DNA from: Mucilaginibacter_A sp964236465
GTDB lineage: Bacteria > Bacteroidota > Bacteroidia > Sphingobacteriales > Sphingobacteriaceae
Assembly (NCBI GenBank): GCA_964236465.1
Contig: CAXSBZ010000001.1
Location: 62,001 to 126,000, forward strand
DNA: 64,000 nt
Direction of reading: 5' to 3'
Shown here: piece after piece, positions 26,736 through 35,376 of the stretch
How positions within the stretch are numbered: the first letter of the stretch is position 1
Layout: each line of letters begins with the position of its first letter
Position numbers and translations under genes: made by a program
The notes under the pieces: model-generated
What the model saw: only the letters and a program-made list of their open reading frames with translations
Database searches by the model: none
What the model was told of the DNA's origin: nothing

Positions 26736-27257
26736 TTAGCGGGTTGCAAACGTATTAAAACTTTCGGTAATCCGCAACAAATATTTTTTTCGGTAATATA
26801 TATCCAGCACTTTTTTCAAGGCTTCGTCCTGCTCCTGTTTTGTTTTGTTGTTGAAATTTTGGGTTTGCTGTTTCAGTTCGGCCTCCAAATTATCAGATGC
26901 TTCTTTTACCGATGTTTTTATCTGGTTGATCGTATCCGCATCATCTGCATCCATTAGCTGCTCGTTGATCTCCATCATCTCCATCAAAAAATCCGGAGCC
27001 AACGGATATTTGTCGCCATCTGCCAATAAATTATGCTGACGCAAAATATAATCGACCCGTTTATCAGCATTAGACAAAACCTGATAAGCTTTGTTGTTTA
27101 AAGTTGACAATTGCAACACTTCCTCCTGCTTTTCTGCACTTTCTGCGGCGTAAAAATCTGGATGATATTTTTTGCTCAACTCATAAAATTTCTTTTTTAA
27201 TGATGCTGCTTCTATCTCGAAAGATTCCGGCAACCCGTAAAATTCAAAGTAATTCAT
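26736..27257 (-). CDS. hscB: Fe-S cluster co-chaperone HscB (J-domain)
   Basis: A 173-residue J-domain co-chaperone that delivers the Fe-S scaffold to the Hsp70 HscA. The HPD motif is at residues 32-34 within SKKYHPDFY. The C-terminal HSCB_C helices contain APDFLMEMMEINEQLMDADD. Length fits the family. The dispersed motif is embedded at 26897-26910, read as VKEA in TSVKEASDN. It is the last protein gene of the long minus-strand run, 12 bases after rseP. Confidence 0.9.
   Translation of the reverse strand: MNYFEFYGLPESFEIEAASLKKKFYELSKKYHPDFYAAESAEKQEEVLQLSTLNNKAYQVLSNADKRVDYILRQHNLLADGDKYPLAPDFLMEMMEINEQLMDADDADTINQIKTSVKEASDNLEAELKQQTQNFNNKTKQEQDEALKKVLDIYYRKKYLLRITESFNTFATR
26747..26777 (-). 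promoter_or_regulatory. Promoter of tRNA-Leu inside the end of hscB
   Basis: Minus strand: TTG at 26777-26775, 20 bases, then TACGTTTG at 26754-26747, exactly the Bacteroidota consensus. It ends 19 bases before the tRNA and lies within the last codons of hscB. Confidence 0.65.
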
Positions 27258-27269
27258 TTTTGGGTTGAA

Positions 27270-28595
27270 TTATTTGTTGATAACATGCCGTACAATATCG
27301 TTGCCATAAACAAAAACCATCAGCGCAATCAAAATACAGAAACCAACAATTTGTGCTTTTTCCATAAAACGATCGCTCAATGGTTTGCCTTTAATCATTT
27401 CGATAATCAAAAACATGGCGTGCCCACCATCCAAAGCCGGAATCGGAAGCAAATTCATCAACGCTAAAGCCATAGATAACAGGCCAACCAAGCTCCAAAA
27501 CTTTCCGGCATCAAAGTGGCTGCCAAACATCGTCGCCATCGTTACCGGGCCAGCAAAAGCACGGTTAGCTTTGATTTGCCCAGTTGCTACTCGGCTGATT
27601 CCCTTTGCATTATCCGCAAAAGAACCCCAGGCTTTGGATGCGCCAACCGGTAAAGAAGACATAAAACTATACTTTTCTTTAGCGATAACCGGTTCATCGC
27701 CTTTGGCCGCAAAACCAAGCGTTCCCTGCGCATTCACTGTTGCCGGCAATTGTACCAGCTGATTATTGCGTTTTATTTCCAGGTTGATTTGCTTGTTTTT
27801 ATTGGCTTTGATTAACGTTTGAAACTGATCAAAGAAAACAACCGGATGTGCATCAACCGATTTTATACTGTCGCCTTTTTGCAATCCGGCTTTTTGTGCA
27901 TTGCTTCCTGGAACGATAGAATCAACCATAAATTTACTGCGCAACTGGATAAATTCGCCAATGCCATAATCGGCAACTTCATTATAAATATTTCCAGGCA
28001 CCTTGATATTAACGATCTGATTATCACGATTAACCGTCAACTGAGAATTTCCCAGCAACACCTTTGAACTTATTAATTCCTCAAAACGGACAATCTTTTT
28101 GCCGTTTACTGCCGTAATTTTATCGCCTGCTTTCAACCCGATTTCCCGGCCAATAATTCCCGGAACAATACCGTATTTTACACTATTGTTCGGAATATAA
28201 CTTTCACCATATTTGATGGTTAACATCCAAAAAATAAAAATACCTAAAACAATATTTACAGTGATTCCAGCCAGCATCACGATCAAGCGTTGCCAGGCAG
28301 GTTTGGAGCGAAATTCCCAAGGCTGCGGCGGGCCGGCCATTTGCTCGGTATCCATGGATTCATCAATCATACCGGCAATTTTTACATAACCACCCAAAGG
28401 CAGCCAGCCAATGCCATATTCTACACCTTTGTGATGGTATTTGAACAAACTGATGTTCCAGGCGTCAAAAAACAGATAAAATTTTTCTACCTTGATCCCA
28501 AAAGCGCGGGCTGCAAAAAAGTGGCCTGCTTCGTGCAAAATCACCAGGATGGATAATCCGGCAATCAGCTGGCCAATCATAATTAAAACGTTCAT
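27270..28595 (-). CDS. rseP: RIP metalloprotease RseP (site-2 protease)
   Basis: A 441-residue intramembrane M50 protease. The zinc site HEAGH is at residues 21-25 in the first transmembrane helix, and the second site is NLLPIPALDGGH near residue 382. Two PDZ domains lie between (GREIGLKAGDKITAVNGKKI and PGSNAQKAGLQKGDSIKSV). The family cleaves membrane proteins such as anti-sigma factors and signal-peptide remnants. The order dxr-rseP is common in Gram-negative bacteria. Confidence 0.95.
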   Translation of the reverse strand: MNVLIMIGQLIAGLSILVILHEAGHFFAARAFGIKVEKFYLFFDAWNISLFKYHHKGVEYGIGWLPLGGYVKIAGMIDESMDTEQMAGPPQPWEFRSKPAWQRLIVMLAGITVNIVLGIFIFWMLTIKYGESYIPNNSVKYGIVPGIIGREIGLKAGDKITAVNGKKIVRFEELISSKVLLGNSQLTVNRDNQIVNIKVPGNIYNEVADYGIGEFIQLRSKFMVDSIVPGSNAQKAGLQKGDSIKSVDAHPVVFFDQFQTLIKANKNKQINLEIKRNNQLVQLPATVNAQGTLGFAAKGDEPVIAKEKYSFMSSLPVGASKAWGSFADNAKGISRVATGQIKANRAFAGPVTMATMFGSHFDAGKFWSLVGLLSMALALMNLLPIPALDGGHAMFLIIEMIKGKPLSDRFMEKAQIVGFCILIALMVFVYGNDIVRHVINK

Positions 28596-28616
28596 ATCAA
28601 TTCTACGGTTTTTGAG

Positions 28617-28630
28617 ATGCTGTTTTTATG
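28617..28630 (+). repeat. Dispersed motif, GTT variant, ATGCTGTTTTTATG
   Basis: Fills the 30-bp gap between rseP and dxr and overlaps the dxr stop codon. Confidence 0.8.
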
Positions 28631-29843
28631 CACCTTTTTTCAATAATAAATTTTTAGCTAAAATTCTCGTTTCCAAATCTGTATGCAAATAATCTTCCAG
28701 TCCGGGTGTATTATGTAATGCAATCCGTTGCGTGCATTCTTCAATCAAATCACTCATTCCTAAAAAACTGATCTGCTCTTTTAAAAACCCTTCCACCGCA
28801 ATTTCGTTGGCCGCATTCACAATACAAGGCATATTTCCGCCCGTATCCAATGCGGCAAAAGCCAAAGCAAGATTACGGAAAGTTTTCAGATCAGGTTTTT
28901 CAAAATTAAGGTAAGGAAAATCTGCGAAACTGAAACGTGTAAAATTATTTTTTATTCTCTGCGGATAAGTCAGCGCGTATTGGATCGGCAGCTTCATATC
29001 CGGCAAACCCATTTGCGCCTTTACAGAACTATCTTTAAATTGAACCAGCGAATGGATGATGGATTGCGGATGTACGATGACATCAATCTGATCAGCCTGC
29101 AAATCAAACAGCCATTTCGCCTCAATTACTTCCAAACCTTTGTTCATCAGCGAAGCAGAATCAATGGTGATCTTCGCGCCCATCACCCAGTTCGGATGTT
29201 TTAAAGCCTGATGTTTGGTTACTGCAGAAAGAAAAGCCAAATCTTTTCCCCGAAACGGGCCGCCGGAAGCGGTTAAAATAATTTTTTCTACGGATTGCGG
29301 CTCCTCTCCTGCCAAACATTGAAATATGGCCGAATGCTCAGAATCTACCGGTAAAATTTTTACGCAATGTTCTTTGGCTAATTTCATCACCAATTCCCCG
29401 GCTACAACTAATGTTTCTTTATTGGCCAGCGCAATGTCTTTTCCGGCTTTGATCGCAGCGATCGTTGGTTGCAAACCTGCAAAACCAACCAAAGCTGTTA
29501 AAACCACATCAATTTCCGGCGCGGTAACCGTTTCTATAAGTGCCTGGCTTCCAGCTAAAACCTGAACAGAAGTATGCTGCAATGCTTCTTTTACCGTATA
29601 AAAAAAGTCATCCTGGCCAATCACCACATATTCCGGCAAAAATTCCAATGCCTGTTCAATTAATAAATCCGCGTTGGATTGTGCCGTGAGCACGCAAGCC
29701 CGAAACAGCGTTGGGTTTTCCCGGATTACCTGCAAAGTTTGTGTGCCGATGCTGCCGGTAGAACCTAATAGAGCAATACTTTTCAAAGATGGCGTGTGTA
29801 ACTGGTTTTTAGTATTAATCGGGATACTGTTTTTATCCTGCAA
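28626..29843 (-). CDS. dxr: 1-deoxy-D-xylulose 5-phosphate reductoisomerase
   Basis: A ~405-residue enzyme of the MEP isoprenoid pathway: DXP to MEP with NADPH. The NADPH site ALLGSTGSIGTQTLQVI, the metal/substrate block LPVDSEHSAIFQ and the loop SASLMNKGLEVIEA are all conserved. No ATG or GTG lies before the nucleotide-binding loop. The candidates are TTG at 29843 (4 bases after the GH3-like stop, inside a dispersed-motif copy) and TTG at 29786, which would give a canonical M-K-S-I-A-L-L-G start. I give the upstream one because of its coupling position; the true start is uncertain. A motif copy at 29582-29595 is read as VKEA. Confidence 0.92.
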   Translation of the reverse strand: MQDKNSIPINTKNQLHTPSLKSIALLGSTGSIGTQTLQVIRENPTLFRACVLTAQSNADLLIEQALEFLPEYVVIGQDDFFYTVKEALQHTSVQVLAGSQALIETVTAPEIDVVLTALVGFAGLQPTIAAIKAGKDIALANKETLVVAGELVMKLAKEHCVKILPVDSEHSAIFQCLAGEEPQSVEKIILTASGGPFRGKDLAFLSAVTKHQALKHPNWVMGAKITIDSASLMNKGLEVIEAKWLFDLQADQIDVIVHPQSIIHSLVQFKDSSVKAQMGLPDMKLPIQYALTYPQRIKNNFTRFSFADFPYLNFEKPDLKTFRNLALAFAALDTGGNMPCIVNAANEIAVEGFLKEQISFLGMSDLIEECTQRIALHNTPGLEDYLHTDLETRILAKNLLLKKGA

Positions 29844-29847
29844 AAAT

Positions 29848-31350
29848 CTACATTAAAATATAACTTTCCAACTCTGCGGCAATTGTACGATCATTTGACA
29901 ATCTCGCGACTTTATTTTGGCCGCCCAGCTTGCCTTTCGTCCGCATCATATCAATAAAAGCATTTTTTTTGAGCGGCCGGATTTTGAGCGGCTGCAATAT
30001 TTTTCCGGTGATCAAATCCGCATAATAAATATTTTTTTGCTGAAGGACGGCATCCACTTTCAAACTAAATTCTTTCAAGTTTTGAGGGGTTTTACCAAAC
30101 TCCACAAACCATTCGTGAAAAGGCAACTCGCCAGCAGCCGGATTTACTTGCGGCGCAACCGTAAATTCGATGATTTCTATATTATTTTTATGGGCGATCT
30201 GCATCAACGCCTGCTCCACTTCTTCGCCGATCACATGCTCGCCAAAAGCAGAAATAAAATGCTTAACGCGGCCGGTAACCAAAATTTTGTACGGGTTGAT
30301 GGAAGTAAATTTGATGGTATCGCCCAAACTATAACCCCACAAACCGGCATTGGTATTTAAAATTAAAGCATAATTTTTGTTCAGTTCGATTTGTTTCAGG
30401 CTGAGGCGAATCGGATTTTCATCAAAATAAGTTTCCGTTGGGATAAACTCGAAAAACATTCCGGCATCAGCCAGCAGCAACAAATCATTATTTTTTTGAG
30501 AGTCCTGGTAAGCAATAAAGCCTTCCGAAGCCGGATAAGTTTCGATAGAATCAATCGGGAAACCAATACTTTCTTCAATTCTGGCACGATATGGCTGATA
30601 ATTCACGCCGCCGTAAACGAACAATTTGAAGTTCGGGAAAATGTCTTTGATCTTTTTTCCGCCCGATTTTTCTAATAACCGGTCAAAATACATCTGGCAC
30701 CAGGGCGGGATGCCGGAAATCAGCGTCATGTTTTGGTTAATGGTTTCATTAACAATTGCATCCACTTTGGCTTCCCAGTCTTCAATTCGGTTTACAGAAT
30801 CGCTTGGCATCCGGTTTTTCAGCAAATAATTTGGAACGTGATGCGCTACAATTCCTGATAATCTCCCAACTGGAATGCCTGCTTTGGTTTCGAGTTCCGG
30901 GCTTCCCTGCAAAAAAATCATTTTTCCATCAGTAAAAGAAGCATTGCCGGTTTCGCGGATGTAATTGAGCAAAGCATTTCGTGCGGCACGGATATGTTCG
31001 GGCATGGAATCTTTTGAGATCGGGATATATTTTACGCCGGAAGTGGTGCCCGAAGTTTTGGCGAGATAAGCAGGTTTTCCAGGCCAAAGCACGTTTTCTT
31101 CGCCGCGGACAACACGGTCAATATAAGATTTCAGTTCTTCGTAATCTCGTATTGGGACCTGCTTTTTAAAGTCTTCATAAGTTTTGATTTTTTCAAACTG
31201 ATGGTCTTGGCCAAATGCTGTTTTTATGCCTGTTTTTATCAGTTCCTTAAATATTTTGTCCTGAAACTGAATAGCATTTTTTCGCAGCTTGTTGATTTGG
31301 AAAGAAATTAAAAAAGCAAAAGGTTTGCTCAATGCTGTTTTTATACCCAT
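29848..31350 (-). CDS. GH3 auxin-responsive-promoter-family protein (adenylate-forming)
   Basis: A 500-residue bacterial member of the GH3 family. Plant GH3 enzymes adenylate a carboxylic acid and join it to an amino acid. The ATP-binding motif is KTSGTTSGVKYIP (around residue 92-104), with a second nucleotide block IETYPASEGF and the C-terminal hinge region ILVTGRVKHFISAFGEHV. The substrate in Bacteroidota is unknown. It lies between a membrane-protein gene (4-base gap) and dxr. Three dispersed-motif copies fall in the gene: 31332-31345 (MGIKTAL), 31215-31228 (IKTAF) and 30931-30944 (NASFT). Confidence 0.87.
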   Translation of the reverse strand: MGIKTALSKPFAFLISFQINKLRKNAIQFQDKIFKELIKTGIKTAFGQDHQFEKIKTYEDFKKQVPIRDYEELKSYIDRVVRGEENVLWPGKPAYLAKTSGTTSGVKYIPISKDSMPEHIRAARNALLNYIRETGNASFTDGKMIFLQGSPELETKAGIPVGRLSGIVAHHVPNYLLKNRMPSDSVNRIEDWEAKVDAIVNETINQNMTLISGIPPWCQMYFDRLLEKSGGKKIKDIFPNFKLFVYGGVNYQPYRARIEESIGFPIDSIETYPASEGFIAYQDSQKNNDLLLLADAGMFFEFIPTETYFDENPIRLSLKQIELNKNYALILNTNAGLWGYSLGDTIKFTSINPYKILVTGRVKHFISAFGEHVIGEEVEQALMQIAHKNNIEIIEFTVAPQVNPAAGELPFHEWFVEFGKTPQNLKEFSLKVDAVLQQKNIYYADLITGKILQPLKIRPLKKNAFIDMMRTKGKLGGQNKVARLSNDRTIAAELESYILM

Positions 31351-31354
31351 AAAA

Positions 31355-32071
31355 TCAGTGCGTTTCGGCTACATCATCGTCCACGTCCAGCGTGCTGAAA
31401 ACCAATTTGCGGTAAGTTACGATCAAAACCACGTTGACGAATGGAAATAAAACGAGGATAATTTTGCCGACCAGGAAAAAACCGAGCGCAATAACCAGCA
31501 CCATCATACCAAGCAAAGCCAGCAGATGCAGCAAATGCGATTTGGTTAAAACCCGGCTTTGACGCAAAGATTCTAACGGGCCGGAGTTGTCATCCACAAT
31601 AAAACAGGCGCAAAACATGTAGCGCAGAGCAGCATACAAAATCAGCATCACTTCCAGCACTTTTACGGTTTGGACGATGTTGTCGGAATAGTTTTGTAGT
31701 CCTTTTTCAATACCAATATTGAGCGTTACGATGGCAAACGCGAGGAGCAGACAAATGGCAATAAAACTCATCACCATTTTCATGGTTGGCAGCATTTGCG
31801 AAAACTCAACCTCATAATATTCATTGTCCATCAATGTAAAAATCAGTTTGTACAGACCCAATGTGGCGTAAGTTTGGATCATCATCAGGATCAAAAAAAC
31901 CAGAACACTAGCAAAAGGATCATTGCTAACATCAACCACCGCATTAAAAAACTGCACAACACCCAGCACAACCGTAACAATGGCAGCATAAATAACAATG
32001 CTTAGAAAGTTTTTTTTGGTAACATCCCACGCAGTTTTAAAAGTTTCTGCAATGGAAAACGGGTGGTACAT
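31355..32071 (-). CDS. Polytopic inner-membrane protein, unknown function
   Basis: A 238-residue protein with about six hydrophobic segments, including NFLSIVIYAAIVTVVLGVV, MVMSFIAICLLLAFAIVTLN and LLGMMVLVIALGFFLVG. The N-terminal FKTAWDVTKKNF and central SLRQSRVLTKSH resemble the repeated-helix membrane proteins grouped with YciC or DUF975. The match is loose. The C-terminus is acidic (DVDDDVAETH). It sits within a tightly packed run of envelope genes. Confidence 0.6.
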   Translation of the reverse strand: MYHPFSIAETFKTAWDVTKKNFLSIVIYAAIVTVVLGVVQFFNAVVDVSNDPFASVLVFLILMMIQTYATLGLYKLIFTLMDNEYYEVEFSQMLPTMKMVMSFIAICLLLAFAIVTLNIGIEKGLQNYSDNIVQTVKVLEVMLILYAALRYMFCACFIVDDNSGPLESLRQSRVLTKSHLLHLLALLGMMVLVIALGFFLVGKIILVLFPFVNVVLIVTYRKLVFSTLDVDDDVAETH

Positions 32072-32077
32072 ATTATT

Positions 32078-33046
32078 TTATGACTTGTTAAATATTATTC
32101 TTTTCCAGAAATCCTGCATAAAGCCAAGCCCATAAGCAGTTAGCTGAATAAAAGCGGTAAATATGCTCAAAAATGCAACTTTTGCTGATTTATTTTGCAT
32201 CCAGGAATGAAAAAATATCAACAAAATAAATATGGCCAGCAGCACATTGCACAATTCGGACACGGGCCAATTGAACAAATTGGCGACGATGGAAAACAAC
32301 AAACCAAGCGTAAACACAGCCGGAAAAAAATGTACTGCTTTCAATCCCGAGGGAAAAAACTTGTAAATGTTGATGCGCGCGCGGCCAAAAAAATGGATCT
32401 GTTTGTAAAACTGCAAAAAGCTGGTGCGCCGCTTGTGGTAAACTTTTGCTTCAGGAATCAAGCCGGTTTTAAAGCCAAGTTTATGGATTCTAATACTTAG
32501 TTCGATGTCTTCGCCCAAACGGGTAATGATAAAACCTCTCGTTTTTTGATAAACTTTCCTTGATAAACCCATATTGAAACTGCGCGGATGGAAATCGCCG
32601 ATCCGTTTTTTGCCGCCGCGGATGCCGCCGGTAGTGAAAGGCGAAGTCATGGAATAACTGATGGCTTTTTGTATGGGCATAAAAGAAGCATGCGAAGCAT
32701 CCGGGCCACCGTAAGCATCCAGTTTTTGGGCGATAATTTCCCGGTTTACAATTTCCAAGTAATCAGCAGGAATCAAACAATCAGAATCAAAAATGATAAA
32801 GTAATCGCCTGCTGCTCGTTCAAAACCGAAGTTCCGGCTGAAACCTTGCCCTTCGTTTTCTTTAACAAAATATTTCAGGTCGAGGCGGTTTTTGAAATCT
32901 GCAATCACCGTTGCAGCATCTAACTTGGAGCCGTCTTCAATCACCAAAACTTCAAAATCCTTGTACGTTTGCAAAACCAATGTTTCCAGCAATTCGCGGA
33001 TTTCCTGCGGGCGATTGTAAAGTGGAATGATGATGGAAAAAAACAT
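32078..33046 (-). CDS. Family 2 glycosyltransferase with C-terminal membrane helices
   Basis: A 322-residue GT2 enzyme. The ATG at 33046 gives MFFSIIIPLYNRPQEIRELL, the expected beta1 start; a longer frame runs into dispersed repeats and is rejected. VIEDGS and the metal-binding FDSDCLI (about residue 92) are clear, and RLGEDIELSIRIHKLG is the acceptor/base segment. Two or three hydrophobic helices end the protein. Likely acts in cell-surface glycan synthesis. A motif copy at 32677-32691 is read as HASFMPI. Confidence 0.87.
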   Translation of the reverse strand: MFFSIIIPLYNRPQEIRELLETLVLQTYKDFEVLVIEDGSKLDAATVIADFKNRLDLKYFVKENEGQGFSRNFGFERAAGDYFIIFDSDCLIPADYLEIVNREIIAQKLDAYGGPDASHASFMPIQKAISYSMTSPFTTGGIRGGKKRIGDFHPRSFNMGLSRKVYQKTRGFIITRLGEDIELSIRIHKLGFKTGLIPEAKVYHKRRTSFLQFYKQIHFFGRARINIYKFFPSGLKAVHFFPAVFTLGLLFSIVANLFNWPVSELCNVLLAIFILLIFFHSWMQNKSAKVAFLSIFTAFIQLTAYGLGFMQDFWKRIIFNKS

Positions 33047-33048
33047 CA

Positions 33049-33102
33049 GATAAAAGAAGCATGGAATTGATGAAACCAATTTTTAGGTAATAAAAGAAGC
33101 AT
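33049..33102 (-). repeat. Two direct copies of GATAAAAGAAGCAT-type motif
   Basis: GATAAAAGAAGCAT at 33049-33062 and AATAAAAGAAGCAT at 33089-33102, both in the same orientation, 40 bp apart. CCAATTTTTAGGT precedes the second. They fill the gap between the two GT2 genes. Confidence 0.88.
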
Positions 33103-33114
33103 CAGCATAAATTC

Positions 33115-34068
33115 TTAAATCGTTTTATCTATCTGATAATTATTTCTTTCCAAAGAATTACGCGAGATCATTTCGGCCACAAAACCCGTCAAAAATAATT
33201 GAGAACCCAAAATTACAGCTACTAAAGCAATGTAAAACAGTGTGTTATCAGTTATATTCCGATATCTGACATGATTGGCAATATCATATAATTTGGAACC
33301 GATCAGCCAAAATATAATTCCTAAACCTGTTAAAAAGCAAAGCGTGCCCAACGTTCCAAAAAAGTGCATGGGCCGTTTGGAAAACTTGCCGACAAAAAAA
33401 ATCGACAGCAAATCCAGAAAACCATTGATAAAACGGCTGAAACCACCGTATTTAGTCGTGCCGTATTTTCGCGCGCGATGTTCTACTACCTGCTCTGTGA
33501 TTTTGGTAAAACCAGCCCATTTAGCAAGCACCGGAATGTAGCGGTGCATTTCGCCATACACTTCAATATTTTTAACAACTTCTTTGCGGTAAGCTTTTAG
33601 GCCGCAATTAAAGTCGTGCAAATTATATATGCCCGACATTTTCCTTGTTGCGGCATTAAATACTTTTGTTGGGATGGTTTTACTCTTTGGATCATACCGT
33701 TTTGCTTTCCAACCCGATACGAGATCAAATTTTTCCTGCGTTATTTTGCGGTACATTTCCGGGATTTCCTCCGGGGAATCTTGCAAATCAGCATCCATCG
33801 TGATGACTACGTTTCCTTTTGTAGCTTCAAAACCAACGTTTAGTGCAGCAGATTTACCATAATTTCTTCGGAATTTAATGCCGCGGATGAAAGGATTAGT
33901 TTCATACAACGATTCGATTACTTCCCAGGAATTATCGTTGCTACCATCATCAACCAGGATAATTTCATACGTAAACTGATGCGTTTTCATCACCTGCCTG
34001 ATCCAATCGGTCAGTTCCGGCAAAGATTCCGCTTCATTAAACAAAGGAATAACGACTGAAATATCCAT
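33115..34068 (-). CDS. Dolichyl-phosphate-mannose-synthase-like GT2 (ArnC/GtrB type)
   Basis: A 317-residue membrane GT2 that usually transfers a sugar to undecaprenyl phosphate. The ATG at 34068 gives MDISVVIPLFNEAES; a TTG three codons earlier is less likely. ILVDDGSNDNS, TMDADLQDSPEE (about residue 90-100), and NYGKSAALNVGFEA are conserved. Two C-terminal transmembrane helices (HFFGTLGTLCFLTGLGIIF, and LFYIALVAVILGSQLFLTG) match the GtrB/ArnC layout. Operon partner of the other GT2 gene. Confidence 0.9.
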   Translation of the reverse strand: MDISVVIPLFNEAESLPELTDWIRQVMKTHQFTYEIILVDDGSNDNSWEVIESLYETNPFIRGIKFRRNYGKSAALNVGFEATKGNVVITMDADLQDSPEEIPEMYRKITQEKFDLVSGWKAKRYDPKSKTIPTKVFNAATRKMSGIYNLHDFNCGLKAYRKEVVKNIEVYGEMHRYIPVLAKWAGFTKITEQVVEHRARKYGTTKYGGFSRFINGFLDLLSIFFVGKFSKRPMHFFGTLGTLCFLTGLGIIFWLIGSKLYDIANHVRYRNITDNTLFYIALVAVILGSQLFLTGFVAEMISRNSLERNNYQIDKTI

Positions 34069-34095
34069 TTTAATCAACGCAAAGCTTTTGATGCC

Positions 34096-34109
34096 ATGCT
34101 TCTTTTATC
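34096..34109 (+). repeat. Dispersed motif ATGCTTCTTTTATC, single copy
   Basis: A perfect copy in the 44-bp gap between the GtrB-like and DUF4199 genes, with a GTACTAAATTT tail. Confidence 0.88.
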
Positions 34110-34112
34110 GTA

Positions 34113-34700
34113 CTAAATTTGTTTTTTTTCGGCAGAAACCTGTACCAATGATTCGTTTTTAAACAGTGCGCCAAAAATCAGCGAAGCCAAAAACACCAAC
34201 AAAACCACAATGCCAAAACTTTGCACATAACCCCAGGCACCGGATTTTTGCCTTTCGTTGTAATCTTTTCGCAAAGCAGCAGTTTCCTCATTAATGTGCT
34301 GCCGGCTCGTGTTTTGGTTGCTGCGGATGGCTGCTTTTACCGCCTCAATTTTGTTCTGGATATTTAGTTCCATTGCCGGATCGATCACTTTGGAATACAA
34401 AATCATGCTGAAAAAAAAGATTAGGTAGGAAGTAAAAAACATCACAAAAATGCCGGAAGATGCCTGCCGCAATGTCCAGAAACCACCAATTTTATTGCGC
34501 AAACGAAGGCAAAATAATATAGCAATAACGATTGGAATTAGGTTGGTGAAAATCAGCGGACTAAAGGCCGTAACCCAAAGCGGCGTGCTCACTTTGGTCA
34601 TCAAAAAATAGGAAAACAAGTGCAGCAAAAAGATAGACACGCCCAGCACCGCACCATATTGTGCGCCTTTGATCCTGATTTGCCGGTTTAAATCCTGCAT
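34113..34700 (-). CDS. DUF4199 family membrane protein
   Basis: A 195-residue protein with four hydrophobic segments: about residues 15-35, 42-62, 78-102 and 157-180. The family-typical segment NKIGGFWTLRQASSGIFVMF and a helical charged stretch (KIEAVKAAIRSNQNTSRQHI) before the last helix are visible. DUF4199 is restricted mainly to Bacteroidota and has no assigned function. It lies 6 bases after the acidic hypothetical gene and 44 bases before the GtrB-like gene. Confidence 0.82.
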   Translation of the reverse strand: MQDLNRQIRIKGAQYGAVLGVSIFLLHLFSYFLMTKVSTPLWVTAFSPLIFTNLIPIVIAILFCLRLRNKIGGFWTLRQASSGIFVMFFTSYLIFFFSMILYSKVIDPAMELNIQNKIEAVKAAIRSNQNTSRQHINEETAALRKDYNERQKSGAWGYVQSFGIVVLLVFLASLIFGALFKNESLVQVSAEKKQI

Positions 34701-34706
34701 TTAAAT

Positions 34707-35375
34707 TTAATTAAAATTGAGCATAATAGCCAAAACTGGCAAATCAAATTCCGGTTCCACAGCATTTTCGGCCGCTGCTTTCAGGGTTTCTTCGGAAGAA
34801 TTGGTATCGTAAAAGAAGCACATCAACGGATAAAAAAGTTCTTTAATCTCTTCATCTTCAGGCATATTGCGGGCAACTTTTCCGATTTCGCCAATGCCGC
34901 TGTCCATCAAAATTTGGTTGGCAATTACGGGTTCGTAAATGCGGTGTTCATCCTGAAACTCATCTTCGTCAACCAGCAAAAATTCGGTCAGATAATCGTT
35001 CAGTTCCGGCTCAATATCTTCGTCTTCACATTCATTCAGATACAATAAAACGTTCAGCATTTCGGTGCCGCGGTCCAAAGTTTCTTCCTCAATCTTTTCC
35101 CATTCCGGCGAATCCAGGTAATCTTCGTCCAGCTTTTTTACATCCGCACTGAAAAAATTGACCAGCAGCAAATCGAAGAAAATTTCGCGCAAATGTTCCA
35201 GTTTTGGGTTGGAATTGAAAACCTCATCCATACCTTTTACCTTTTGCAAAAACTTTAATTCGGATTCAAAAACAGTTAAAATCTGGCCTTTAATGGGTTC
35301 TGCGTTTGCCGGGTTTACGGTTTGCACATATTTAAACGAGGCATCAATGGCCTTTTTTATTTTCGGGTCGATCAT
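34707..35375 (-). CDS. Conserved acidic cytoplasmic protein, unknown
   Basis: A 222-residue, strongly acidic, helix-rich protein without signal peptide or membrane segment. Acidic runs include ECEDEDIEPEL and LVDEDEFQDEH. Nothing in it matches a family I recognise. It starts one base after the dihydroorotase-like stop and ends 6 bases before DUF4199, so it is translationally linked to both. A partial dispersed-motif copy lies at 34808-34821 in a different codon frame from the other intragenic copies. Confidence 0.65.
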   Translation of the reverse strand: MIDPKIKKAIDASFKYVQTVNPANAEPIKGQILTVFESELKFLQKVKGMDEVFNSNPKLEHLREIFFDLLLVNFFSADVKKLDEDYLDSPEWEKIEEETLDRGTEMLNVLLYLNECEDEDIEPELNDYLTEFLLVDEDEFQDEHRIYEPVIANQILMDSGIGEIGKVARNMPEDEEIKELFYPLMCFFYDTNSSEETLKAAAENAVEPEFDLPVLAIMLNFN

Positions 35376-35376
35376 G

